The notes under the pieces are model-generated. The model did not search any database, was not told the origin of the DNA, and saw only the letters and a list, made by a program, of their open reading frames with translations. A stretch of DNA of 64,000 nucleotides from an uncultured Flavobacterium sp. (GTDB lineage Bacteria > Bacteroidota > Bacteroidia > Flavobacteriales > Flavobacteriaceae): positions 6,106-70,105 of the forward strand of contig NZ_CALTYA010000017.1 in the NCBI RefSeq assembly GCF_943913405.1, given 5' to 3'. Below are positions 55,641 to 63,768 of this stretch, piece after piece; positions within the stretch are counted from its first letter, which is position 1, and every line of letters starts with the position of its first letter. A program made the translations under genes and the position numbers.

Positions 55641-56099
55641 TTACAAGACAAAAGCGGTCGAATTTTTTACTTCTCCAATCATAAACGTGCTGTGCGTGCT
55701 TCCAATATGCTGTAATGTAGTCAATTTTGTCACCATAAATTCCCGGTATTCTTCCATGTTTTCTACGCAGATTTTTAGAATATAATCGTAATCGCCGCTG
55801 ACATGGAAACATTCTAAAACTTCGGTCAATTTGACGACTTCTTTTTCGAATTGCGAGATAAATTCTTTGGTGTGTTGCATCAATTTTAAGTGGCAAAAAA
55901 CTACGAAGCCTTTTTGAATTTTATTCCTATCTAAAAGCACTACGTATTTTTCGATAATCTGTTCCCGTTCTAATTTTTTAATTCTTTCGTAAACTGCTGT
56001 AACGGAGAGATTTAATTTTAAAGAAAGCTCTTTGGTTGTTCTTTTTGAATCTTCTTGTAACAATTTCAGAAGCTTTTTATCGATGTTATCTAGAATCAT
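55641..56099 (-). CDS. Lrp/AsnC-family transcription regulator
   Basis: 152 residues. N-terminal helix-turn-helix (DKKLLKLLQEDSKRTTKELSLKLNLSVTAVYERIKKLE) and C-terminal RAM ligand-binding domain (VLECFHVSGDYDYILKICVENMEEY). It is divergent from the Cys/Met PLP enzyme gene across 214 bases and probably controls it in response to an amino acid, as Lrp-type local regulators commonly do. Confidence 0.93.
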   Translation of the reverse strand: MILDNIDKKLLKLLQEDSKRTTKELSLKLNLSVTAVYERIKKLEREQIIEKYVVLLDRNKIQKGFVVFCHLKLMQHTKEFISQFEKEVVKLTEVLECFHVSGDYDYILKICVENMEEYREFMVTKLTTLQHIGSTHSTFMIGEVKNSTAFVL

Positions 56100-56140
56100 T
56101 TGGATATATTTTCGGTTATAAATTAATTTTATAGAAAATA

Positions 56141-56186
56141 ATAGTTTTATAATTTACCAAAAATACTATTTATAGTTTAATAATCT
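56141..56186. promoter_or_regulatory. Paired direct repeats, candidate Lrp operator
   Basis: ATAGTTTTATAATTT (56141-56155) and ATAGTTTAATAATCT (56172-56186) share 12 of 15 bases and are 31 bases apart, close to three DNA turns. They lie in the divergent promoter region between the Lrp gene and its neighbour. No classical promoter match was found in the rest of this gap. Confidence 0.35.
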
Positions 56187-56313
56187 AAATATATGCTATA
56201 TGATTGATTAATTGTTTGTTTAAGTGTTGTTTTGGGATGTAATTTCCTGAAGATTCAAAGAGAAATCGCAGAGATATACTAACAAGACAAAAAGCTAATT
56301 AAAAAATATATTT

Positions 56314-57534
56314 ATGAAAAATTTCAATCCGGCTGATAACATTCAAGATTTGCAATATTTTGGAGAATTTGGTGGCGTAAATCCGTCGATTTCTGATTCA
56401 TCAACTTACACTTTCTTGTCAGCAAAAACGATGTTTGACACTTTTGAAGGAAACGCTGAAGGCTGTTATTTGTATTCCCGCCATTCTTCGCCAAGCAATT
56501 TATATCTAGACAAAGCTTTGGCTGCAATGGAAGGAACAGAATCTGCAAATGTTGCCGCTTCAGGGATGGGAGCAATTACGCCTACGCTTTTGCAATTGTG
56601 CAGCAACGGAGATCATATTGTTTCTAGCCGAACAATTTACGGAGGAACTTATGCTTTCTTGAAAAATTTCACACCAAAATTCGGAATCAAAACGACTTTT
56701 GTGGACATCACAAAATTGGATATTGTAGAAGCTGCAATTACAAAAAACACCAAAGTTTTATATTGTGAAACGGTTTCTAATCCGTTATTGGAAGTGGCTG
56801 ATATCGCTGGTTTGGCAAAAATTGCGAAGAAACATAATATTAAATTGGTTGTCGATAACACATTTTCCCCTTTGTCAGTCGCTCCTGCAAAAATGGGTGC
56901 TGATATCGTGATTCACAGTTTGACAAAATATATCAACGGAAGCAGTGACACCGTTGGCGGCGTGGTTTGCGCTTCGCAAGAATTCATCAATGACTTGAAA
57001 AATGTGAACAATGGCGCGAGCATGCTTTTAGGTCCGACGATGGACAGTTTGCGTTCGGCGAGCGTGATGAAAAACTTGAGAACTTTGCACATCAGAATGA
57101 AACAGCACAGTCATAACGCGCAGTTTTTGGCCGAAAAATTCGAGGAAGCTGGCTTGAAAACAGTTTATCCAGGTTTGAAAAGCCATCCGAGCCATGAATT
57201 GTATAAAAATATGATCAATCCTGAATATGGTTTTGGCGGCATGATGACCGTTGACGTTGGAACTTTGGACAAAGCCAATGAATTGATGGAATTGATGCAA
57301 GAAAGAAATTTGGGTTATTTGGCGGTAAGTTTAGGGTTTTACAAAACTTTATTTAGCGCTCCGGGAACTTCTACTTCAAGCGAAATTCCGCTAGAAGAGC
57401 AAAAGGAAATGGGACTGACAGACGGTTTGATACGTTTTTCAATCGGATTGGATAATGATATTCAACGTACTTTTGACATGATGAAGGCATGCATGGTTGA
57501 GCTTGGAATTTTAAAGGAAGTTTCTTTTGCTTAA
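56314..57534 (+). CDS. Cys/Met-metabolism PLP enzyme (methionine gamma-lyase / cystathionine lyase-like)
   Basis: 406 residues. The PLP lysine is Lys205 in HSLTKYINGSSD, with SGMGAITPTLLQL, YGGTYAFL, VVDNTFSPLSVAPA and SLGFYKTLFSAPGTSTSSEIP. The family takes sulfur amino acids apart or interconverts them. The Tyr of the YG motif is kept, but the Cys that marks classical methionine gamma-lyases (YGCT) is Gly here, so cystathionine-type or broader lyase activity is equally possible. Control by the divergent Lrp protein is likely. Confidence 0.88.
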   Translation: MKNFNPADNIQDLQYFGEFGGVNPSISDSSTYTFLSAKTMFDTFEGNAEGCYLYSRHSSPSNLYLDKALAAMEGTESANVAASGMGAITPTLLQLCSNGDHIVSSRTIYGGTYAFLKNFTPKFGIKTTFVDITKLDIVEAAITKNTKVLYCETVSNPLLEVADIAGLAKIAKKHNIKLVVDNTFSPLSVAPAKMGADIVIHSLTKYINGSSDTVGGVVCASQEFINDLKNVNNGASMLLGPTMDSLRSASVMKNLRTLHIRMKQHSHNAQFLAEKFEEAGLKTVYPGLKSHPSHELYKNMINPEYGFGGMMTVDVGTLDKANELMELMQERNLGYLAVSLGFYKTLFSAPGTSTSSEIPLEEQKEMGLTDGLIRFSIGLDNDIQRTFDMMKACMVELGILKEVSFA

Positions 57535-57555
57535 TTTTTGAATTTATATAAAATT

Positions 57556-57589
57556 GCCTTTCTGATTTTTAATTTAGGAAGGCTTTTTT
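57556..57589 (+). terminator. Terminator after the PLP enzyme gene
   Basis: GCCTT and AAGGC with an 18-base AT-rich loop that can pair partly, followed by a T-run. Confidence 0.6.
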
Positions 57590-57609
57590 GTTGGTTTAAA
57601 TTTAAAAGC

Positions 57610-57720
57610 AACACGGATTTGAGAAATTTGAGAAATCTGAATAATTCAACTTTTTTATTAGTTGCTGAATTGCGTCTAAAAAATAATCAAAATCTGTGCT
57701 AATCTGTGAAATCTGTGTTT
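57610..57720. repeat. Imperfect compound inverted repeat
   Basis: The arm 57610-57639 is made of GATTTGAGAAA units. It pairs at 20 of 30 positions with 57690-57719, which is made of AATCTGTG units. No ORF inside. It fills most of the gap between the PLP enzyme and the peptidase. Confidence 0.4.
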
Positions 57721-57802
57721 TAAAAACTTTATCAAATATTTGTAACAATCAAAATTCCTGCGTCTACTATTTTGAGTAAATTAGCGACTTTAATTTTAAA
57801 AT

Positions 57803-59980
57803 ATGAAAAAAATCACATTTTTATCGATGTTTCTTTTGGTTGGGATTATTGCTTTCGGGCAAAAAAATCTAACTATTGAAGAGGCAACTTCTGGACAATA
57901 TCGAAATTTTGCCGTAGAGAATTTGGTTTCTCCGCAATGGCGAAAAGACACGAAAACGGTAACTTATCTTGACAAAACCTACTCTAATTTAATTGCAAAA
58001 AGTGAAGAAAGTAATTGGGCAGAAACTACGCTTTTAACTAAAGTAGAATTGCAAAATGCTTTAAAAAGTAAATTTTCTTCTGACGAATTTGCTTTGAGAA
58101 TGCTTCCGTATGCTTATTCTTGGGTTGATAAAAATACGCTGGAATTTGAGGTTGACGGAAAAAATTCTAAATATCTGATTCAATTTGATATTGCTAAAAA
58201 AGAAGTGAAAAACGGATTTGCATTTTCTTCGGAAGGGAGAAATCAGATCATTTCTTCGAATGGAAAAAATACGGCTTGGCTTGACGATAATAATATAAAA
58301 ATCACGAATGCTTCGGGAACAATTTCAGTAACTTCTGATGAAAACAAAGGAATTGTAAACGGAAGCGATTATACGCACAGGCAAGAATTTGGTATTGCCA
58401 AAGGAATGTGGTGGAGTCCGAAAAGTGATAAATTGGCTTATTATAAAAAGGATGAAACGATGGTTGCCGATTATCCTTTGACAGATTTCAGTGCTAGAAT
58501 TGCAGCGAATAAAAACATCAAATATCCGATGGCCGGAATGAAAAGCGAGGAAGTGACTTTGGTGGTTTATGACGTAAATTCTAAAAAATCTTTGACGTTG
58601 CAAACTGGCGAGCCAAAAGAACAATTTTTGACTTGCATCACTTGGGAACCAAGCGGAAAATTTGTGTATGTCGGCCTTTTAAACAGAGAGCAAAATCACT
58701 TGAAATTAAATAAATACGACGCTTCAACTGGAGCTTTGGTTAAAACACTTTTTGAAGAAAAAGCTTCGACTTATGTAGAGCCTTTGCACGATTTGACTTT
58801 CTTGCCTAACTCGAATTCAGAGTTTTTATACAGAAGTGAAAAAGACGGTTTTGAGCAATTGTACCTTTATAATACGGATGGAAAATTGGTACGAAAATTA
58901 GGCTATAATAATGTCATAATTACAACTTTATTGAATTTTGACACAGAAGCAAAAAATGTATTTTACATCGGAACAAGTAATAATGGTTTAGACAGGCAGT
59001 TTTTTAAAGTAGAATTAAAATCTGGAAAAACTACGCAATTGACTGCGGTTTCTGGTTTCCATGACGGAAGCTTGAACAGTGACGGAACGCTTTTATTTGA
59101 CCAATATTCTAATATTACGACTCCGAATGAAGTTTCGATTGTGAACTTGAAAACAAAGAAAACAACCAATTTGTTGAAAGCTTCGAATCCATATTTAGGG
59201 AAAACAAATCTTCCAAAAATGGAACTGGTTACAATCACTTCTGCTGACGGGAAAACACCTTTAAATGGAAGGTTGATTTATCCTGCAAATTTTGACGCAA
59301 ACAAGAAATATCCTGTAATGGTGTACGTTTATGGAGGGCCTCATGCACAATTAGTTCAAAACGAATGGCTTGGCGGTGGTACTTTATTTGACTATTTCAT
59401 GGCACAAAATGAATACGTAGTTTTCACGGTTGATAATCGTGGAAGTGACGCCCGTGGAAGAGATTTTGAGCACGTAATCCACAGAAATTTAGGCGTTAAC
59501 GAAATGGCTGACCAGATGAAAGGTATTGAATTTTTGAAATCAAAATCATTCGTTGACCAAAACAAAATCGGAGTTTACGGATGGAGCTTTGGAGGTTTCA
59601 TGACAACTTCTTTGATGTTGGATCACAATGATGTTTTCAAAGTTGGCGTTGCCGGAGGTCCGGTTTGTGACTGGAAATACTACGAAGTGATGTACGGAGA
59701 AAGATATATGGACATGCCGCAAGAAAATCCGGAAGGCTATGAAAAGACCAACGTTATCAAAAAGGCGAAAAACTTAAAAGGGCATCTTTTGATGATTCAC
59801 GGAGCGCAAGATCCAGTGGTTGTGCAGCAAAATAGCATGGAGTTTATTCAAGCTTGCATCAATGAAGGAAAACAGGTTGATTATTTTTTATATCCTACTC
59901 ACGAACATAATGTTAGAGGAAAAGACAGAGTTCATTTGAACCAAAAAATTGCTGATTATTTCAATTTGCATTTGAAGTAA
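57803..59980 (+). CDS. S9B-family dipeptidyl peptidase IV-type protease
   Basis: 725 residues with a signal peptide (cleavage near GIIAFG-Q, about residue 19). An N-terminal propeller domain (to about 480) is followed by an alpha/beta-hydrolase domain with Ser595 (YGWSFGGFM), Asp670 (GAQDPVV) and His702 (THEHNV). It removes X-Pro or similar dipeptides from peptide N-termini in the periplasm. It is a single gene, bounded by a repeat and a terminator. Confidence 0.93.
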   Translation: MKKITFLSMFLLVGIIAFGQKNLTIEEATSGQYRNFAVENLVSPQWRKDTKTVTYLDKTYSNLIAKSEESNWAETTLLTKVELQNALKSKFSSDEFALRMLPYAYSWVDKNTLEFEVDGKNSKYLIQFDIAKKEVKNGFAFSSEGRNQIISSNGKNTAWLDDNNIKITNASGTISVTSDENKGIVNGSDYTHRQEFGIAKGMWWSPKSDKLAYYKKDETMVADYPLTDFSARIAANKNIKYPMAGMKSEEVTLVVYDVNSKKSLTLQTGEPKEQFLTCITWEPSGKFVYVGLLNREQNHLKLNKYDASTGALVKTLFEEKASTYVEPLHDLTFLPNSNSEFLYRSEKDGFEQLYLYNTDGKLVRKLGYNNVIITTLLNFDTEAKNVFYIGTSNNGLDRQFFKVELKSGKTTQLTAVSGFHDGSLNSDGTLLFDQYSNITTPNEVSIVNLKTKKTTNLLKASNPYLGKTNLPKMELVTITSADGKTPLNGRLIYPANFDANKKYPVMVYVYGGPHAQLVQNEWLGGGTLFDYFMAQNEYVVFTVDNRGSDARGRDFEHVIHRNLGVNEMADQMKGIEFLKSKSFVDQNKIGVYGWSFGGFMTTSLMLDHNDVFKVGVAGGPVCDWKYYEVMYGERYMDMPQENPEGYEKTNVIKKAKNLKGHLLMIHGAQDPVVVQQNSMEFIQACINEGKQVDYFLYPTHEHNVRGKDRVHLNQKIADYFNLHLK

Positions 59981-60004
59981 AATTCAAATTTTCAGCCAAT
60001 AAAA

Positions 60005-60040
60005 AATCCGTTTAAGAAATTTACTTAAACGGATTTTTTG
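60005..60040. terminator. Bidirectional terminator
   Basis: AATCCGTTTAAG pairs perfectly with CTTAAACGGATT, with A- and T-runs, between convergent genes. Confidence 0.93.
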
Positions 60041-60058
60041 TTTTATAAAGTATGGAAT

Positions 60059-61993
60059 TTATTCTTTTATAAAATTCAATTTGCTGTTTTTTCTACTGTA
60101 TCCAAAGTAAATTGCTAGTCCAATTAATAGCCATACGAAGAAATAAATCCAGTTCCAAACGCTTAGTTCAGCCATCATATAAAGACAGCAAACCAAACCT
60201 AAAAGTGGAATCAGCGATAAATTCTGCCTCCATGACCAAACTGTCAATCCAAGCAAAACGATCAAGAAAATATACATCGGAATTTTATGCTTGAATAATG
60301 AAAAGCCAGTTTCATATTTCAAAGATTTATCAATTGGAAGCGATTGCACCACTTTTACATATTGATCTTCATTGTTGTGATATTCGCTTAAAATTTGCTC
60401 TAAATCAGCTGTTTTATTTGTGAAGACATTTTCTTTGTCATTTGCAATTAGAAATTGGTACACTTCTGCAGTTTGCTCTTTGTTTAAAGAAGTTACTATT
60501 GAAGTTGGTTCGTTGACTTGCGGTACATTATTCACGAAATTCATCGTATTTTCTTTATTGTAAACAAAAGAATAAATTAGACCGGCAATCAATAAAACGG
60601 GAACAATATATTTTGAATTGATGTAAGGCGTTTTGAATTTTCCTCTTGGAATATTTGGCTTGTTCTGCAAGACTAGAACTCCGGCGCAAACTAATACGAA
60701 GGCGAATAAAGTTCCTATACTGCACAAATCTGTGACCATTGTCAGATTCAAAAATAAAGCAGGAATCGCTACTACAAATCCAGTTACAATCGTAGCAAAA
60801 GAAGGCGTTTTAAATCTCGGGTGAACCGTTGAAAATTTCTTCGGAAGCAAACCGTCACGGCTCATGCTCATCCAGATTCTTGGCTGTCCCATTTGGAAAA
60901 CCAACAGTACGCTCGCCATAGCAACCACGGCACTTACGGCGATAATTCCCGACATCCATTTTAAGTCTAATTTATCGAAAACAAAAGCCAATGGATCTCC
61001 AACATTTAATAATTTATAATTTACCATTCCGGTTAAAACCAAGGCAATTGCGATATATAAAATCGTACAAATTATGATTGCCCACATCATTCCTTTTGGC
61101 AAATCTTTCTGCGGATTTTTGCATTCTTCAGCTGTTGTGGAAATGGCGTCAAATCCGATGTAAGCAAAAAATACGGCTGAAACTCCTTTCAAAACACCGC
61201 CTACTCCATTTGGCGCAAACGGACTCCAATTATCTGTATCTACATAGAAAACTCCAACAGCTATGACTAAAAGTATAATACATAATTTTACTACAACCAT
61301 CAAATTGCTGGCGTTTCTAGATTCTTTCATTCCTCTGTAAACCAGCGCAGTAATTAATACAATGATAAACAAAGCAGGCAAATCTGCTACAAAATGAAAC
61401 GAACCAATCACTGGAGAGGTCGTCCAAGCTGTGTAAGCATCCTGCAAGCTCGCATCTAAATTTTCAAAAGCTTTTCCGCCTTGCATTAAAGCTGTTGCGT
61501 CAGTAAAACCGTTTGAAGCTGTCAAATAATCCATCTGAATCCATTGCGGGAGATGAAGGCCTCCGCTTTCGAGCAATCCTGTGAAGTAGTCGCTCCAGGA
61601 AATGGCAACTGTTATATTTCCGATGGCATATTCCATGATCAATGCCCAACCTATAATCCAAGCAATTAATTCGCCAAAAGCCACATAAGAATAAGTATAA
61701 GCACTTCCGGAAACCGGCACCATCGAGGCAAATTCAGCATACGCGAAAGCGGCGAAACTACAGGCCAAAGCTGTGAATAAGAACAAGAAAATTACGGCAG
61801 GACCTCCGTCAGAGCTTGCTTTTCCAATCGTACTGAAAATTCCGGCTCCAACAATTGCTGCAATTCCAAAAGCTGTTAAATCTCTTGCTGTTAAGTGTTT
61901 GCCTAAAGAATTATGTCCGTCAGCTTCATTCTTTTCAACTTGTCTTAAAATGTCTTGAACCGTTTTCTTTCTGAATAAATTGGAAAAACTCAT
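60059..61993 (-). CDS. APC-family amino-acid permease with extra soluble insert
   Basis: 644 residues. The first 470 residues are a typical cationic-amino-acid-type (YfnA-like) permease (LTARDLTAFGIAAIVGAGIFSTIG, FFAYIGFDAISTTAEECKNP), with about 12 helices. Between two late helices lies a soluble segment of about 75 residues (from about 485 to 560, including EQTAEVYQFLIANDKENVF), followed by three more helices. Most family members lack this insert. Substrate not predictable. The gap 61994-62286 to the peroxiredoxin gene holds regulatory sites only. Confidence 0.88.
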   Translation of the reverse strand: MSFSNLFRKKTVQDILRQVEKNEADGHNSLGKHLTARDLTAFGIAAIVGAGIFSTIGKASSDGGPAVIFLFLFTALACSFAAFAYAEFASMVPVSGSAYTYSYVAFGELIAWIIGWALIMEYAIGNITVAISWSDYFTGLLESGGLHLPQWIQMDYLTASNGFTDATALMQGGKAFENLDASLQDAYTAWTTSPVIGSFHFVADLPALFIIVLITALVYRGMKESRNASNLMVVVKLCIILLVIAVGVFYVDTDNWSPFAPNGVGGVLKGVSAVFFAYIGFDAISTTAEECKNPQKDLPKGMMWAIIICTILYIAIALVLTGMVNYKLLNVGDPLAFVFDKLDLKWMSGIIAVSAVVAMASVLLVFQMGQPRIWMSMSRDGLLPKKFSTVHPRFKTPSFATIVTGFVVAIPALFLNLTMVTDLCSIGTLFAFVLVCAGVLVLQNKPNIPRGKFKTPYINSKYIVPVLLIAGLIYSFVYNKENTMNFVNNVPQVNEPTSIVTSLNKEQTAEVYQFLIANDKENVFTNKTADLEQILSEYHNNEDQYVKVVQSLPIDKSLKYETGFSLFKHKIPMYIFLIVLLGLTVWSWRQNLSLIPLLGLVCCLYMMAELSVWNWIYFFVWLLIGLAIYFGYSRKNSKLNFIKE

Positions 61994-62176
61994 AGTTTGA
62001 AGTGCGTATTTAGTTGACTGCGTGAAGAATCTATTTTTCTTGCCTAATTTTTAACTAAAAACAAATATATAAAACCAATCTTAATAATAGGATTTATGAA
62101 ATAGAAAATTGCTAAAACTAGAAATTCAATAATTTTATTTGAAGAAAATTACATAATCATCAGAAAACCAACATCA

Positions 62177-62191
62177 ATAGTTTAAAACTAT
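62177..62191. promoter_or_regulatory. OxyR-type palindrome upstream of the peroxiredoxin gene
   Basis: ATAGTTTAAAACTAT fits the published OxyR half-site pattern ATAGnTnnnAnCTAT at every fixed position. It is centred about 63 bases upstream of the putative -7 element. A second half-site at the expected spacing is at best poor. Confidence 0.5.
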
Positions 62192-62245
62192 TACAAAATA
62201 AATATTAATAATAAATTCTTATAAACAAAACCTCTTTGTAAGTGG

Positions 62246-62253
62246 TAAGTTTG
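62246..62253 (+). promoter_or_regulatory. Putative -7 element of the peroxiredoxin gene
   Basis: TAAGTTTG fits TAnnTTTG; no good -33 element precedes it, as expected for an activated promoter. Transcription from here excludes the in-frame start at 62242 and supports ATG 62287. Confidence 0.5.
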
Positions 62254-62286
62254 CATCAGAAAAAAATAACTTTAAACCATATACTT

Positions 62287-62922
62287 ATGTCATTAGTAGG
62301 AAAAAAATTCCCAAGCATCCCAGTTGACGCAATCTCTGAAATGGGAGACAACTTGAAAATCAACATCTTTGAAGAAGCAGTAAACAACAACAAAAAAGTG
62401 CTTTTGTTTTGGTACCCAAAAGATTTTACTTTTGTTTGCCCAACAGAATTACACGCTTTTCAAGCAGCTTTGCCAGAATTTGAAAAAAGAAACACAATCG
62501 TTATCGGAGCTTCTTGCGACACTAACGAAGTTCACTTTGCTTGGTTGAACACGCCAAAAAACAACGGTGGAATTGAAGGTGTAACTTACCCAATTTTAGC
62601 AGATACAAACCGTAATCTTTCTAACATTCTTGGAATTTTAGATATCGATTCTACAGAATACAGCGAAGAAACGGATTCAGTAATCATCGAAGGTTCAAAC
62701 GTAACTTTCAGAGCGACTTATTTAATCGACGAAACTGGAAAAATCTTCCACGAAAGTGTAAACGATATGCCATTAGGTAGAAACGTAGCTGAATACTTAA
62801 GATTAGTTGACGCTTACACGCACGTTCAAACAAAAGGTGAAGTTTGTCCAGCAAACTGGGAAGAAGGAAAAGAAGCGATGGAAGCTACAAGAGAAGGTGT
62901 TGCTTCTTACTTGAATAACTAA
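62287..62922 (+). CDS. 2-Cys peroxiredoxin (AhpC/Prx1 type)
   Basis: 211 residues from the ATG at 62287. Peroxidatic Cys51 in FWYPKDFTFVCPTE; resolving Cys187 in GEVCPANW. It reduces H2O2 and organic peroxides using thioredoxin or AhpF. A thioredoxin-like gene follows 84 bases later and may be the electron donor. An OxyR-like site lies upstream. Confidence 0.95.
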   Translation: MSLVGKKFPSIPVDAISEMGDNLKINIFEEAVNNNKKVLLFWYPKDFTFVCPTELHAFQAALPEFEKRNTIVIGASCDTNEVHFAWLNTPKNNGGIEGVTYPILADTNRNLSNILGILDIDSTEYSEETDSVIIEGSNVTFRATYLIDETGKIFHESVNDMPLGRNVAEYLRLVDAYTHVQTKGEVCPANWEEGKEAMEATREGVASYLNN

Positions 62923-62932
62923 ATAATAAATT

Positions 62933-62987
62933 GATTGTTCGATTTTTCGACAGTTCGAACCATCGAAAATCGAATTATCGAACAATC
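62933..62987. repeat. TTCGA-based compound palindrome
   Basis: GATTGTTCGAT (62933-62943) and ATCGAACAATC (62977-62987) are perfect outer arms. The inner part repeats TTCGA/TCGAA and also pairs. It has no T-run fit for a terminator and no ORF. It lies between prx and trx. Confidence 0.75.
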
Positions 62988-63006
62988 TTTTTTAAACAAA
63001 AAAACT

Positions 63007-63315
63007 ATGTTAATTGATTTAAATGAAGATACATTACAAGATTTGGTGAATGCCAATGAAAAAGTAGTGGTTCAATATTCTGCATCTTGGTGTGGAAACT
63101 GCCGTATCATGAAGCCGAAATTCAAAAAATTGGCTACAGAAACTGAAAATGTAACCTTTGTTTTGGTTGACGCAGAAAATTCTCCTGAATCAAGAAAATT
63201 GGCCAATGTTTCCAACTTGCCGACTTTTGCGACTTTCGTACACGGAAAATTAGTGAACCAAACACAAACAAACAAAGCAGAAGTTTTATCAGAATTGGTA
63301 AATGAAATAGCTTAA
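63007..63315 (+). CDS. Thioredoxin-family protein with CGNC active site
   Basis: 102 residues from the ATG at 63007. Thioredoxin fold with active site WCGNC (Cys29, Cys32) instead of WCGPC, and the cis-Pro in SNLPTFATF. No signal peptide. Its place between the peroxiredoxin and the DUF6952-type gene suggests it reduces the peroxiredoxin. Confidence 0.9.
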   Translation: MLIDLNEDTLQDLVNANEKVVVQYSASWCGNCRIMKPKFKKLATETENVTFVLVDAENSPESRKLANVSNLPTFATFVHGKLVNQTQTNKAEVLSELVNEIA

Positions 63316-63324
63316 TTAGACATT

Positions 63325-63405
63325 TTAGATTTTTAGACTGCTTAGACATCTTAGACTTTGTCTATTTCTAAGAGGTTTAAAAATCTAAGAAGTCTAAAAA
63401 TCTAA
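63325..63405. repeat. Empty compound inverted repeat, same family as S23 cassette 2 arms
   Basis: 63325-63346 and 63384-63405 are inverted repeats with 21 of 22 matches, built from the same TTAGATTTTTAGAC / GTCTAAAAATCTAA units as around 35476. The loop is only about 37 bases with no ORF. Confidence 0.75.
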
Positions 63406-63423
63406 CTATCTAAGAAGTCTAAA

Positions 63424-63681
63424 ATGAAATTACCCGTTATAAAACATCTCACTCAATTTATTGAGGAAAACGACCAAGATTACATCATTGAAACCATCGA
63501 GGTTTTGGAAGCTTTGACTGAAGTTCCGTCATTAAAAGATGAAGAACTTGATGTTATTGGAGAATTGATTTCCAATATGTATGGCGCACTTGAAGTCAAC
63601 AAAATGATCAAGGACGGAACTGATAAAAAGGAAGCGCTGAATAATTTTATGAAGCGTGTTTTGGGTTCGATTGACAAATAA
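63424..63681 (+). CDS. Small conserved protein, probably DUF6952
   Basis: 85 residues, helical and acidic (MKLPVIKHLTQFIEENDQDYIIETIEVLEALTEVPSL...). From memory this matches the flavobacterial DUF6952 family found next to peroxiredoxin and thioredoxin genes. A role in the same redox pathway is inference from context. It begins 3 bases after the last repeat unit of 63325-63421. Confidence 0.78.
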   Translation: MKLPVIKHLTQFIEENDQDYIIETIEVLEALTEVPSLKDEELDVIGELISNMYGALEVNKMIKDGTDKKEALNNFMKRVLGSIDK

Positions 63682-63698
63682 AATTTATTGGTTAAAAT

Positions 63699-63728
63699 TT
63701 TACGCTCTCATTTTGGGAGCGTTTTTTG
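63699..63728 (+). terminator. Terminator of the redox gene group
   Basis: ACGCTCTC, ATTTT loop, GGGAGCGT (one G-U) and a T-run. Confidence 0.85.
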
Positions 63729-63768
63729 TTTAATTAGGTTAATTTTGCAATTCTTCAAATAACTGACT

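Noticed and set aside
62242..62286. Upstream in-frame start of the peroxiredoxin
   Set aside because: The -7 promoter element overlaps it, and family members begin at MSLVGKKF.
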